From positions 1 through 26,382 of IMG/VR virus record IMGVR_UViG_3300020183_000396: 26,382 bases of DNA. One strand, given 5' to 3'. The position numbers and the translations under genes are program-made. The stretch comes from a virus. Under the pieces are notes generated by a model. The model saw only the letters and a program-made list of their open reading frames with translations. It did no database searches and was not told the origin of the DNA. Positions 1 to 7,129 of this stretch are shown in pieces; position 1 is the stretch's first letter; each line of letters opens with the position of its first letter.

Positions 1-1
1 C

Positions 2-202
2 GAGTTCCGTCACGCCTACCAACACAGTCACCCGAGCAGGATGGTCGCGGACAAAGAGGACGATGCTCGGGCATGGTCGCTGAGCCTCTACTATCGGGTC
101 GCCCCGAGGACGCTCCGCAGGCTCGCCAGTGAGGGCAGGGTGCTCTACATGGGGGATGCGATGCCGCTGGTGCGAACGGGGCACGGCGAGCAGATTGGTT
201 GA
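2..202 (+). CDS. 3' end of a gene of unknown function (partial)
   Basis: An open frame enters from the left edge and stops at TGA 200-202, leaving 66 residues. The visible part contains a W-S-L-S-L-Y-Y-R-V segment followed by a basic helix (PRTLRRLASEGRVLYMGD), which could be the end of a small DNA-binding or structural protein. No family is recognised. The frame is chosen because it is open from base 2 and ends just before the promoter of the next gene, as several other genes here do. The other frames cannot be firmly excluded on so short a piece. Confidence 0.45.
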   Translation, partial: EFRHAYQHSHPSRMVADKEDDARAWSLSLYYRVAPRTLRRLASEGRVLYMGDAMPLVRTGHGEQIG

Positions 203-206
203 CCGC

Positions 207-260
207 TTGACAAAAAGTAAAGCCGAGCGGTTGACGAACGGGGCACGAATGGGGTACGAT
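207..260 (+). promoter_or_regulatory. Promoter of the amidoligase operon, repeated-promoter family
   Basis: The -35 is TTGACG (231-236) and the -10 is TACGAT (255-260), with an 18 bp spacer containing the GGGGCACGAATGGGG core seen in the other copies. A second TTGACA at 207-212 lies exactly 24 bp upstream of the -35 and is followed by AAAAGTAAAGCC. The same arrangement is found at 7126 and 17739. The short leader GTCGTGGAAGGGAGC supplies the ribosome binding site. Confidence 0.75.
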
Positions 261-287
261 GTAGTCGTGGAAGGGAGCACCAACTAG

Positions 288-1565
288 ATGCCACGCCGAA
301 CACTTCACACCGAATGGGTTGACCGCCGAGCATACGAGATGCGACAGTTGAACCAGTCGTGGGCGCACATCGCCCAGCAACTCAACCTCAGCGGTGAATC
401 GGTCGCCCGCTCCGCCGCGAATCGTCACCGCGAACGCCTCGGTATCGTCGCAGAAATCAACACGCGCCGCTCCGCCGCGGGGCGACTCGCCGCCCAACGC
501 CGACACGGTCGGGCGACCACACCAATCGCGCCCGAGGGTCGCGCCAACCTCGTCCAAAACATCGTCCTCCCGATTGGTCAACGCACCTTCGGCGCGGAGA
601 TTGAGTTCACTGGCAAGTACAAGCACCAAGCGGCACGAGACATCGCCGAGGTGCTCCACGCCAACGGCATCACGGTGCCCGAATACGCGGGCGCCCCGCA
701 CATCCACTCAATGCCTTACCACGGCGACACATGCGAAGTGTGTGGCGTGACCGTGACCGACAAGTACCGACACTGGCGCGTTGAGCGCGACGGTTCGGTC
801 ACCCAGTATCACCGCCACGGCGAGTTCGGTGGCGAGGTCGTCTCGCCGATTCTGACCACCGCCGACTTCAACCAACTGGACTTGGTGCTCAAGGCTCTCC
901 GCGCCGAATCCAACAATCCCGCGAACGGCAAGGGCATCGTGACTACCTCGTGTGGTCTCCACATCCATGTCGGAGTCAACGACTTGACTCCCTACCAACG
1001 CGCCAGTGTTGTGAATCAGTGGTACGGGTTCGCCGATGTTGTTCACACATTCGTTGCTCAAAACCGCGTCGGTGGCACCTACAGCAAAACGATGTCGCCG
1101 ATGGAACTGTCGCGGGTCGTGAACCTGCTCCGAAACGGCACCCGTGACCGTTACGCCTTTGAGCGTGTGACTGAGAAGTATCGTTCGCTCAATGTGTTGC
1201 CGTTCCCGAAGATTGGTACCTTTGAGTTCCGACTCCACCAAGGCACACTCAACTTCAACAAGGTTCGCAACTGGGTGACGCTCCTGTTGGCGTTCGTTCA
1301 AGCGTCCGCCACCGACGAGATTGTTCCCAACGGCGACCGTGGAGTCGCGACGGCTCAGCGAACCGCAATCAACACCGTTTCGTTGCTTGACTTGCTCATC
1401 AGCAAGACCGATGCGACCAACAAACTTTCCAAGTTCTACCTCAAGCGCCAACGCCAGTTCACCCCGAGCGTGGCGAACCTGACGAACGAAATCATCACCA
1501 GCGGCGGGGTCATCCCAGTCGCACGGCTCGCAAACATCAGCGACGACGAAAGGAGCGAGTTCTAA
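288..1565 (+). CDS. Putative amidoligase (glutamine-synthetase-like fold) with N-terminal helix-turn-helix
   Basis: The 425-residue protein carries the motifs of the glutamine-synthetase-like amidoligase family (Amidoligase_2). These are FGAEIEF at 101-107 (E104, E106), GGEVVSP at 181-187, CGLHIHVGV at 222-230 and TFEFRLHQGT at 311-320. Such enzymes form amide bonds from ATP, a carboxylate and an amine; the substrate here is unknown. Residues 1-55 resemble a helix-turn-helix (QSWAHIAQQLNLSGESV). Residues 61-75 read RSAAGRLAAQRRHGR, which recalls the tag found in the virion-region proteins. The gene overlaps the downstream class II amidotransferase by one base (TAATG), and that enzyme would supply ammonia, so the pair probably works together. 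The ATG at 288 follows a GGGAG ribosome binding site. Confidence 0.82.
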   Translation: MPRRTLHTEWVDRRAYEMRQLNQSWAHIAQQLNLSGESVARSAANRHRERLGIVAEINTRRSAAGRLAAQRRHGRATTPIAPEGRANLVQNIVLPIGQRTFGAEIEFTGKYKHQAARDIAEVLHANGITVPEYAGAPHIHSMPYHGDTCEVCGVTVTDKYRHWRVERDGSVTQYHRHGEFGGEVVSPILTTADFNQLDLVLKALRAESNNPANGKGIVTTSCGLHIHVGVNDLTPYQRASVVNQWYGFADVVHTFVAQNRVGGTYSKTMSPMELSRVVNLLRNGTRDRYAFERVTEKYRSLNVLPFPKIGTFEFRLHQGTLNFNKVRNWVTLLLAFVQASATDEIVPNGDRGVATAQRTAINTVSLLDLLISKTDATNKLSKFYLKRQRQFTPSVANLTNEIITSGGVIPVARLANISDDERSEF

Positions 1566-2392
1566 TGTGTGGTATCGCAGGGTTCAGCATCGGCAAGGGT
1601 GACCATCGCCGTGTCAACTGCCGACAGTTGGCACGCGAACTGTTGCTCTCCATCCAAGCGCGAGGCGAGGACGCTACGGGCGCGGCATGGTCGGAGACCA
1701 GCGACGGAGTCAAGGATGTCATGTTCGCCAAACTTGACATACCCGCCGACGAGTTCGTCAAATCGCTCCACGAACTGATGCCCAAGCACACCCGCACCGC
1801 CATCCTCCACACCCGCTATGCGACGCAGGGCGACCCCGAGGACAACGACAACAACCACCCCATCGTGGTCGGCAAGACGGTCGGCGTCCACAACGGCGTC
1901 ATCACCAACGACGACGCCCTGTTCGCCGATGAGGAGTGGGAGCGCATCGCCGAGGTTGACTCCGAGGCAATCTTCCAGTTGATTGAACATGCGACCGACC
2001 CGCTCAAGCAACTCCACCGATTGCAGGGTCGCGCCGCTATCGCGTGGTTCGGCACCGAGCACCCCGACACACTGCACCTCGCCCGCTTGGACGGTTCACC
2101 GCTGTACATCGGCACGACGCTCCACGGCTCGCTGGTGTTCGCCTCAACGCGCCCGCTCCTTGAGGAAGCGGCTAAAGCGGCTGGGGTTCGCCTCGGTTGG
2201 GTGCGCGAGGTTCCCGAGTTCACCTACATGCGGGTGGAGTACGGCAAAATCGTCAAACAGGAACGCATCCCGCGACCGTTCCGTTCGGAGTGGCAACAGC
2301 CGCGGTACTCGTGGGAGAAGTACCCAGTGTTCCAGTCGCAGGCGAACCGAGCCGTCAGCAGGGGCGCCCAACTGTTCCCAACCAAAAACTGA
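1565..2392 (+). CDS. Class II glutamine amidotransferase (Ntn hydrolase)
   Basis: The 275-residue protein begins MCGIAGF, so Cys2 becomes the N-terminal nucleophile once Met1 is removed, as in GATase type 2 enzymes (PurF, GlmS, AsnB). Further family motifs are RGEDATGAA (33-41), HTRYATQGDP (82-91), NNHP (96-99) and VHNGVITN (108-115), which form the glutamine pocket. The protein ends after this one domain with no synthetase domain attached. It probably hydrolyses glutamine to feed ammonia to the amidoligase immediately upstream. Start and stop overlap (TAATG), and AAAGGAG lies just before the start. Confidence in the fold is high. The joint reaction is inferred from pairing and from earlier descriptions of amidoligase-GATase gene neighbourhoods. 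Confidence 0.92.
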   Translation: MCGIAGFSIGKGDHRRVNCRQLARELLLSIQARGEDATGAAWSETSDGVKDVMFAKLDIPADEFVKSLHELMPKHTRTAILHTRYATQGDPEDNDNNHPIVVGKTVGVHNGVITNDDALFADEEWERIAEVDSEAIFQLIEHATDPLKQLHRLQGRAAIAWFGTEHPDTLHLARLDGSPLYIGTTLHGSLVFASTRPLLEEAAKAAGVRLGWVREVPEFTYMRVEYGKIVKQERIPRPFRSEWQQPRYSWEKYPVFQSQANRAVSRGAQLFPTKN

Positions 2393-2400
2393 CAATCCAC

Positions 2401-2427
2401 CATCGCCGTTAGGGCGATGCGTATGCT
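2401..2427 (+). promoter_or_regulatory. Inverted repeat and -10 before the WhiB gene
   Basis: CATCGCC (2401-2407) and GGCGATG (2413-2419) form a perfect 7 bp inverted repeat with a 5-base loop. It lies directly upstream of TATGCT (2422-2427), and the ATG follows 8 bases later. The repeat could end transcription from upstream or act as an operator. The -10-like hexamer would give a leaderless WhiB message. Confidence 0.4.
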
Positions 2428-2435
2428 TGACAATC

Positions 2436-2873
2436 ATGTCGTGGAGGGATTTCGCCGCATGTCGCGGCAAACCTAGTCACCTGTTCTTTGACCATGACGG
2501 CGAGACCTACGCCGAGAAGATGCAACGCGAAACCACGGCGAAGGCGTTGTGCGCGGTGTGCCCAGTGACGGAGGAGTGTTTGGAAGATGGCAAGAATCTG
2601 GACGGCATTTGGGGCGGGTTGACTGCCGCGGAGAGACGCGGTCGCAGGCGCCCAATCGTCGTTTTGGAACGCCCGTTCGTGGAGCAACCGAGCGGTGATG
2701 CGACCGCGTGGACGGTGATTGAAACCAACGGTACCCATTGCATCTGGCAGAGAGACAGCGACAAAACTTGGCACGGATTTGAGTGGGGGGTTGCCCGCAA
2801 CGGACTCTTGGCGACGGTGCACGACGACCTAAACGCCGCTTACGCCGCGTATGGGAGGTTGCTAGAGTGTTGA
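2436..2873 (+). CDS. WhiB-family iron-sulfur transcriptional regulator
   Basis: The 145-residue protein has the four WhiB cysteines C9, C39, C42 and C48 (C-X29-C-X2-C-X5-C), which bind a 4Fe-4S cluster. These are followed by the GIWGG turn (57-61) and the basic stretch TAAERRGRRR. WhiB proteins act with the primary sigma factor and are confined to Actinobacteria and their phages. The C-terminal 70 residues are longer than in a minimal WhiB; they contain W-T-V-I-E-T-N-G-T-H and are not recognised. The ATG at 2436 is chosen because the N-terminal MSWRDFAACRG is the usual WhiB beginning. There is no Shine-Dalgarno sequence, consistent with a leaderless transcript. It may control host or late phage promoters. 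Confidence 0.93.
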   Translation: MSWRDFAACRGKPSHLFFDHDGETYAEKMQRETTAKALCAVCPVTEECLEDGKNLDGIWGGLTAAERRGRRRPIVVLERPFVEQPSGDATAWTVIETNGTHCIWQRDSDKTWHGFEWGVARNGLLATVHDDLNAAYAAYGRLLEC

Positions 2874-2874
2874 C

Positions 2875-2964
2875 GGTTTCCACGGTTGACGGTTTCGGAC
2901 TGTCCGCTCGGCGATTTACTCCTTCCCCTCGCCTAGAGTGCTCAGAGTAAGGACCGTGGAAACC
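2875..2964. promoter_or_regulatory. 12-bp inverted repeat flanking the upstream region of the ParB-like gene
   Basis: GGTTTCCACGGT (2875-2886) and ACCGTGGAAACC (2953-2964) are perfect inverted copies 66 bp apart, filling the gap between WhiB and the ParB-like gene. TTGACGGTTTC also occurs twice, at 2870 and 2886, 16 bp apart. The right arm ends next to the ribosome binding site AGGAGGAG (2965-2972). The arrangement suggests paired operator sites or a binding site for the ParB-like protein itself. No certain -10 was found. Confidence 0.5.
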
Positions 2965-2975
2965 TAGGAGGAGCC

Positions 2976-3533
2976 GTGCAACAAACCATCCTGCATCATG
3001 TGCCGATAGACGATTTGGTGGCGCATCCAGAGAACGCCCGCAAGGGTGACACCGAGAAAATCATGGCGTCAATCAGAGCCAACGGATTCTTCGGGGCGCT
3101 CGTGGTTCAATCGGGGACGAACAGAATCCTCGCGGGGAATCATCGTTGGCAAGCGGCGCGACGCATGGGGATGGAAACCGTACCCGTACTGTTCGTTGAC
3201 TGTGACGACAAACAGGCACGCAAGATTCTTCTCGCCGACAACCGCTCATCGGACTTGGCGACTTACGACCCCGACGAACTGGGCAACCTGTTGAAGAAAG
3301 TGATGGCAGAGGGCGACCTCGGGGGCACGGGGTTTGATGCGATGGATTTACAGCGCCTCATCGGCGATGTGATTGACGAGCCGAATGAGAAACGGAAACG
3401 GAATCTGGAGCCGTTCCACAACTCGTACTGGCTGGTGAAGGCACCCATCACGATGCAGGGTGTGGTGACCGAGAAGATAGCGACGGCGTTGGCGAAGGTG
3501 GAAGGCGTGGAAATCGCCTCCGCCACGCATTAG
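2976..3533 (+). CDS. ParB-like nuclease/CTPase-fold domain protein
   Basis: The 185-residue protein matches the ParB/Srx N-terminal fold: VPIDDLVAHPENARKGD (9-25), a helix, then the conserved box AGNHRWQAAR (53-62) and VPVLFVD (69-75). Phage copies of this domain commonly stand next to DNA methyltransferases, and two methyltransferase-like genes follow here. It lacks the long helix-turn-helix and dimer domains of chromosomal ParB, so a partition role is unlikely. Nicking, CTP binding or a link to DNA modification are possible, but the sequence does not decide between them. The GTG at 2976 is preceded by the strong AGGAGGAG site. Confidence 0.85.
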   Translation: MQQTILHHVPIDDLVAHPENARKGDTEKIMASIRANGFFGALVVQSGTNRILAGNHRWQAARRMGMETVPVLFVDCDDKQARKILLADNRSSDLATYDPDELGNLLKKVMAEGDLGGTGFDAMDLQRLIGDVIDEPNEKRKRNLEPFHNSYWLVKAPITMQGVVTEKIATALAKVEGVEIASATH

Positions 3534-3543
3534 GAGCCTCTCT

Positions 3544-4119
3544 GTGAGGCGACAGGTACTTACCCCCAACTCGCACCTTTCAACGAAACTGAGGGTTCGC
3601 AAGGCGGCTCTGGAGCGAATCGGGAAGGACAGTATCAGCGTGCTGGACGCCTACGCAGGGCAGGAGGTGGTCTGGTCGGCTATGCGACGCCTCTGCCCCG
3701 ACATCCACATCACCACGCTGGGGATTGACAAGGCGAAGTACCTCAACCCCGCAATCATCATGGGCGACAACCGCAAGGTGATGAGGGGCTTGGACTTGGC
3801 TTCGTTTGACCTCATTGACCTTGATGCGTTCGGTTGCCCGTGGGAGCAGTTGGGCATCTGCGCCGAACTCGCGCCCAAGGTTCCCGTGGTCGCGACGCAC
3901 ATCATCGTGACGCTCGGACCGACCCCAAGGCAGGTATTGGAGGCGGGTGGTATCCCGAGGGAGTGGACTGACCGCAGGGTGGTGCCTCACGCATTGTTCA
4001 ATCGTTGGCGGTGGGAGTGGTGGGAGAACTATTGCTCCAAACTCGGTTACAAGGAGGCGGATTACGAGTTGCATTTGGATAAATCGGCGGTGAAACGGTA
4101 TGAATCCCTATGGTGGTGA
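3544..4119 (+). CDS. SAM-dependent methyltransferase-like protein
   Basis: The 191-residue protein looks like a short class I (Rossmann) methyltransferase. VLDAYAGQEVVW (33-44) is a motif I-like SAM loop, LGIDK (59-63) the acidic end of strand 2, and FDLIDLDAFGCPW (88-100) the motif IV region. The last resembles the DLDPFG signature of Trm1-type RNA methyltransferases more than the DPPY/NPPY of adenine DNA methylases. The target could therefore be RNA, and DNA or protein cannot be ruled out. It starts at GTG 3544, ten bases after the ParB-like gene, with TAGGAG overlapping that gene's stop codon. The Trp-rich C-terminus (NRWRWEWWENY) is unusual. Confidence 0.65.
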   Translation: MRRQVLTPNSHLSTKLRVRKAALERIGKDSISVLDAYAGQEVVWSAMRRLCPDIHITTLGIDKAKYLNPAIIMGDNRKVMRGLDLASFDLIDLDAFGCPWEQLGICAELAPKVPVVATHIIVTLGPTPRQVLEAGGIPREWTDRRVVPHALFNRWRWEWWENYCSKLGYKEADYELHLDKSAVKRYESLWW

Positions 4120-4147
4120 CATCACCACGGTTGACTAGACCATGCTG

Positions 4148-4153
4148 TATCAT
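4148..4153 (+). promoter_or_regulatory. Candidate leaderless -10 element
   Basis: TATCAT lies 8 bases before the ATG at 4162, and no Shine-Dalgarno sequence is present between them. A TTGACT at 4131 is too close to serve as -35. This fits the TAnnnT-N6-9-start pattern seen for several genes here. Confidence 0.35.
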
Positions 4154-4161
4154 GCTCGGTG

Positions 4162-4377
4162 ATGTCCAAGACCGAACAAGATTTGCGCTACGCGGAGGTG
4201 TGCGAACGCCTCGCGCTCGCCCTGCAACGAAACAACTGGCTCCACAACCAACTGTTTCGCGTGAAGCAAGAACTCGCACGCACCGAGGAGTTACTAGACC
4301 GCATAATGAGCGGCGACACGACATGGGAGGATGGCGTCTACGGCGACCCTCCACACCACATCAACACACTCGGATAA
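4162..4377 (+). CDS. Small helical protein of unknown function
   Basis: The 71-residue protein has a long probable coiled coil (residues 2-45; heptad-like Leu/Ala in RYAEVCERLALALQRNN and LFRVKQELARTEELLDRI) and an acidic, Gly/Pro-rich tail. No family is recognised. It overlaps the following DNA methyltransferase by 47 bases. A GTG three bases earlier (4159) is an alternative start. ATG 4162 is preferred because the TATCAT -10-like element lies 8 bases upstream. Confidence 0.6.
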   Translation: MSKTEQDLRYAEVCERLALALQRNNWLHNQLFRVKQELARTEELLDRIMSGDTTWEDGVYGDPPHHINTLG

Positions 4378-5044
4378 ACCATTGACGGGGGGAACCAGTA
4401 CGCAGGTCATCTGCGGCGATAGTCGCCTCATACTGCCCCAACTCCCACCAGCGGACCTGCTCCTCGCTGACCCGCCGTTTGACCAGTGGACAGACTTCAT
4501 CCCCCTCATCGCATCACGCAAAGACGGCACAATCGCCTGTTTTACCAGTTGGCAACACCGAATACCGATAGAAACCGCTATGGGCAAACCGAAAGCCGAA
4601 ATCATCTGGCACTTCCCTGATGGGCGTTGGGTCTCTCATCAACTGCCCCGCATTACACACTCGTCAATCCTCATCTACGGCAAAACCTATGACGCCTTTG
4701 TCGGCGAACCAGTGGATGACATGACACCACAAAACAAGGGGCGCGGGAGCGTCGGGAAAGACAAACTCGGAGAACGCATCTATGAACCGAGGGAACGCAA
4801 AATGCTCAACAGTGTTATTATCGCACCACGCAATGTCCACCGAGGCTTGTGGAGCAAACCAGACGCCGTTTTACGCCCAATCATTGAGTGGCTCTCTCCC
4901 GAGGGCGGAACGGTCATTGACGCCTTCATGGGCGCTGGTAACTCGCTTAGGCTTGCCCACGCATTGGGGCGGTCTAGCATCGGCATAGACATTGACCCCG
5001 ATGCGTGCAGGGAAACCGAACTCCGCACGCAACCAATGTTCTAG
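4331..5044 (+). CDS. DNA methyltransferase (N6-adenine/N4-cytosine type)
   Basis: The 237-residue protein has DPPF (47-50, motif IV, catalytic) early and the SAM-binding loop DAFMGAGNS (197-205, motif I) followed by IGIDID (217-222) late. This is the permuted (beta) order of many phage N6-adenine or N4-cytosine methylases. A typical N-terminal lead-in, VICGDSRLILPQLPPADLLLADPPF, is present. The size is normal for a stand-alone phage methylase with no visible specificity domain. It may protect phage DNA from host restriction; the target site cannot be read from sequence. The first roughly 20 residues are poor in structure and overlap the preceding gene, so the true start may be slightly downstream. 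Confidence 0.88.
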   Translation: MASTATLHTTSTHSDKPLTGGTSTQVICGDSRLILPQLPPADLLLADPPFDQWTDFIPLIASRKDGTIACFTSWQHRIPIETAMGKPKAEIIWHFPDGRWVSHQLPRITHSSILIYGKTYDAFVGEPVDDMTPQNKGRGSVGKDKLGERIYEPRERKMLNSVIIAPRNVHRGLWSKPDAVLRPIIEWLSPEGGTVIDAFMGAGNSLRLAHALGRSSIGIDIDPDACRETELRTQPMF

Positions 5045-5052
5045 GAGGAAAC

Positions 5053-5832
5053 ATGCCACTGCTCACGCAAAACCGCGAGTTGAAGCCTCACGGTATTTGG
5101 AACTGGACGATTCCAGCGTGGTACACACGCTTGGCGGATGACACAATCTTCAAGACCTGCCCGCAAGCGGGTGTGTGCGCCAAGTTGTGCTACGCACGCA
5201 ACGGCACCTATCTGTTCAAGAATGTCAAAGCGGCACACGACCGCAATCTTCGCATGGTGTTGGACGATGTGGACGGATGGAAGAAGGCGATGCGAACCGA
5301 ACTCGGGAAACCGAAGTTCAACCGCATCATCGGACCGCGACAGTTGCCGTATCCCGTTGAGTACGAGGATTTGGATGACTGGATGAGGGGCTGGGTGGTG
5401 AGCGGTCTGCCCGCCATCAGAATCCATGACGCGGGCGATTTCTTCGCCGACTGGTATCTCAAGGCGTGGATGGAGATTGCTGATGCGAACCCCCACCTGC
5501 TGTTTTACTGCTACACCAAGGAAGTGTCACTCTTCAAGAAGTTCTACCCCGAGTTCCCCGCCAACTTCCGCTACCTATTCTCCACGGGCGGACTGGAGGA
5601 CGCGCTGATTACCGAGCATGACCGCCACGCCGAAGTGTTCCCGTCACCAGAGGCGATGAGCGCCGCAGGGTATCGCTCTCAGGATGCGAACGACCTTTTG
5701 GCTATCATGTTGCCGACGAATCGTGTCGGTATCACCGCCAACAACATCCCGCACTTCAACAAAAAGATGGCGGGTCGGACATTCGGACAGTTAGCGAAGG
5801 GAGTCAACGGTGCCGCGCAAACCCAAGCATGA
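5053..5832 (+). CDS. Gp88-family phage protein (related to mycobacteriophage D29 gene product 88)
   Basis: The 259-residue protein begins by recalling the Gp88 family. MPLLTQNRELKPHGIWNWTIP is followed by the cysteine cluster C36-X5-C42-X3-C46-Y-A, then R-I-H-D-A-G-D-F-F and a conserved C-terminal part with D-R-H-A-E-V-F-P. The cysteines suggest metal or cluster binding, but this is not a standard CxxxCxxC radical-SAM motif. The function of the family is unknown as far as I know. ATG 5053 follows an ideal AGGAGG (5044-5049), which rules out the longer in-frame extension that overlaps the methyltransferase. Confidence 0.75.
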   Translation: MPLLTQNRELKPHGIWNWTIPAWYTRLADDTIFKTCPQAGVCAKLCYARNGTYLFKNVKAAHDRNLRMVLDDVDGWKKAMRTELGKPKFNRIIGPRQLPYPVEYEDLDDWMRGWVVSGLPAIRIHDAGDFFADWYLKAWMEIADANPHLLFYCYTKEVSLFKKFYPEFPANFRYLFSTGGLEDALITEHDRHAEVFPSPEAMSAAGYRSQDANDLLAIMLPTNRVGITANNIPHFNKKMAGRTFGQLAKGVNGAAQTQA

Positions 5833-6097
5833 GACGCAAGTGAGGTTCAAGAAGTTCCTCTCCGCTAAACCGCTGTTGAGCAAGTTTGACAACTCCACGA
5901 GCGACTCCCAAATCGCGAGGAGCCTCGGCGTGCACCCGTCCGCGGTATCGGCGTGGCAACGCGGAGGCAGAATCCATTGGGTGCTCGCCGACAGTATCGC
6001 GGTGAAGTTAGGTACGCACCCCGCCGAACTATGGGGGGATGACTGGAGCACCCTTCAACTACCCGAGTTGACGGACACCTTGAACGAAACCGCGTAG
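5810..6097 (+). CDS. Small helix-turn-helix DNA-binding protein
   Basis: The 95-residue protein carries a Cro/C1-like helix-turn-helix at 31-52 (SDSQIARSLGVHPSAVSAWQRG), followed by a segment (VLADSIAVKLGTHPAELWGDDW) that resembles the end of XRE-type domains in phage immunity or excision regulators. The N-terminus is basic (MPRKPKHETQVRFKK). It starts at GTG 5810 inside the end of the Gp88-like gene (23-base overlap), with GAAGGGAG upstream. It could regulate one of the promoters in this arm; no operator can be assigned. Confidence 0.7.
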   Translation: MPRKPKHETQVRFKKFLSAKPLLSKFDNSTSDSQIARSLGVHPSAVSAWQRGGRIHWVLADSIAVKLGTHPAELWGDDWSTLQLPELTDTLNETA

Positions 6098-6111
6098 CGT
6101 CATGTTCCCCA

Positions 6112-6270
6112 ATGACCTCCCAAGACATCAAACAAGCCATTCATTATCTCCGACGAGTGTTCGTCGGACAGACCGAGGTTGAAACCTTTATGGTGACGAT
6201 GCGAGCACTGGAAACAGAGTACGCTCGCGTTTCCAAAGAGGAACGAGAAAAGGTCGGCGCGAACCGTTGA
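6112..6270 (+). CDS. Small protein of unknown function, 52 residues
   Basis: The short frame runs from ATG 6112 to TGA 6268-6270 and fills the gap between two genes. The product (MTSQDIKQAIHYLRRV... ending EEREKVGANR) is mostly helical and charged, with no recognised family. Support comes from its tight fit between neighbours. The ribosome binding site is weak, so the call is moderate. Confidence 0.5.
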   Translation: MTSQDIKQAIHYLRRVFVGQTEVETFMVTMRALETEYARVSKEEREKVGANR

Positions 6271-6288
6271 GCGCCGAAGCGGTGTCAG

Positions 6289-6939
6289 ATGAGCAACTTC
6301 CTGAATGTCAACATCCCAACTTTCTACGCGGGACTGGACACTGGATTCCTGTATGACGGCGACCCGTCACCGAAAAACGATTTCATCCCCGTAGAGGTTT
6401 TCGCGTACACATCCATCCCGCAACGGTGCGGACTGTTCAGCGTGATGACCGAGTACGGCAGTCAACACGCTCGCGTCCCGCTCCACTACTTGTGGTCGCT
6501 GGACACCGACGACCACACCGCGTACCCGTTGGATTGGTTGCAACTTTGGGACTCGGTTTCCTACTATGCGTCCGTCACGATTCTGGAGTACTGCAAGAAT
6601 CGGGCGGCGATGATTTGGTTGAAAGACCACACGCAACACAAGGCGAAGTACCTGTTCACGATTGACTGGTGCCTCGGTCCGCAATACTCCAACGGCTACG
6701 GAGAGTACGCGGCTGGTCACAAGTGCGGTCATGTTTTCCAAGGTGAGGGCGGACAGTTTTTCATTCAGCCGAACAACCGAGTGCTATGGATGGATGGCGG
6801 GAGTTGGATAACGAAGAAACTTGACAAGCCCGACTGGAAGGTTTTTAGCCAAGAGTTCTCATGCGAACACACGGGTTCGCGGTGGGTGAGTGAATCGGAC
6901 GACGAACTGTACTTCTACACCTTCAAGTTGCGGGATTGA
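6289..6939 (+). CDS. Conserved-looking phage protein of unknown function
   Basis: The 216-residue protein is rich in aromatic residues, with several Trp/Tyr-rich strands (PLHYLWSLD, YPLDWLQLWDSVSYY) and scattered cysteines (C47, C102, C128, C145, C174). It looks like a single mixed alpha/beta domain with no signal peptide or membrane segment. No family is recognised. It lies between small regulatory-type genes in the early arm. ATG 6289 is the only start that fits, although its ribosome binding site is poor. Confidence 0.7.
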   Translation: MSNFLNVNIPTFYAGLDTGFLYDGDPSPKNDFIPVEVFAYTSIPQRCGLFSVMTEYGSQHARVPLHYLWSLDTDDHTAYPLDWLQLWDSVSYYASVTILEYCKNRAAMIWLKDHTQHKAKYLFTIDWCLGPQYSNGYGEYAAGHKCGHVFQGEGGQFFIQPNNRVLWMDGGSWITKKLDKPDWKVFSQEFSCEHTGSRWVSESDDELYFYTFKLRD

Positions 6940-6943
6940 CGCG

Positions 6944-7129
6944 ATGGTCGGCGGTCGGATGGGCGAGGACGCCGTATCCGCTTGGATGCCGCCTGAGCAT
7001 CTGGATTGGTCGGTTATCTGCGGGCATTGCTATCAGGTGATGCGACCTGAACACGCCCACTATCGCTGTTACAACTGCGGGGAGCGGGATTCGTGCTGTG
7101 AGGGCGGTTGGCAACCCTCGTCAGGTTGA
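6944..7129 (+). CDS. Small zinc-ribbon protein
   Basis: The 61-residue protein has two CxxC knuckles, C26-G-H-C29 and C42-Y-N-C45, spaced as in a zinc ribbon, with an extra Cys pair at 51-52. It begins four bases after the preceding stop. ATG 6959 is an alternative start. It ends at TGA 7127-7129, which lies inside the TTGAC of the upstream promoter element. A role in nucleic-acid binding or as an adaptor is possible but not shown. Confidence 0.7.
   Translation: MVGGRMGEDAVSAWMPPEHLDWSVICGHCYQVMRPEHAHYRCYNCGERDSCCEGGWQPSSG

Noticed and set aside
708-1451. Long open frame on the minus strand inside the amidoligase gene
   Set aside because: The plus-strand frame has clear amidoligase motifs. 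The minus frame is a composition shadow with no recognisable domain or start site.
1983-2435. Long N-terminal extension of the WhiB protein overlapping the amidotransferase
   Set aside because: The extension is Arg/Ser-rich shadow sequence. The WhiB domain begins at ATG 2436 with the usual MSWRDFAAC start.
2976-3533. ParB-like gene as evidence of a plasmid or plasmid-like prophage partition system
   Set aside because: No ParA partner, no helix-turn-helix part and no centromere-like array are visible, and the neighbours are methyltransferases.
5053-5832. Gp88-like protein as a radical-SAM enzyme
   Set aside because: The cysteines are spaced C-X5-C-X3-C, not CxxxCxxC; metal binding is possible but the family claim is not supported.
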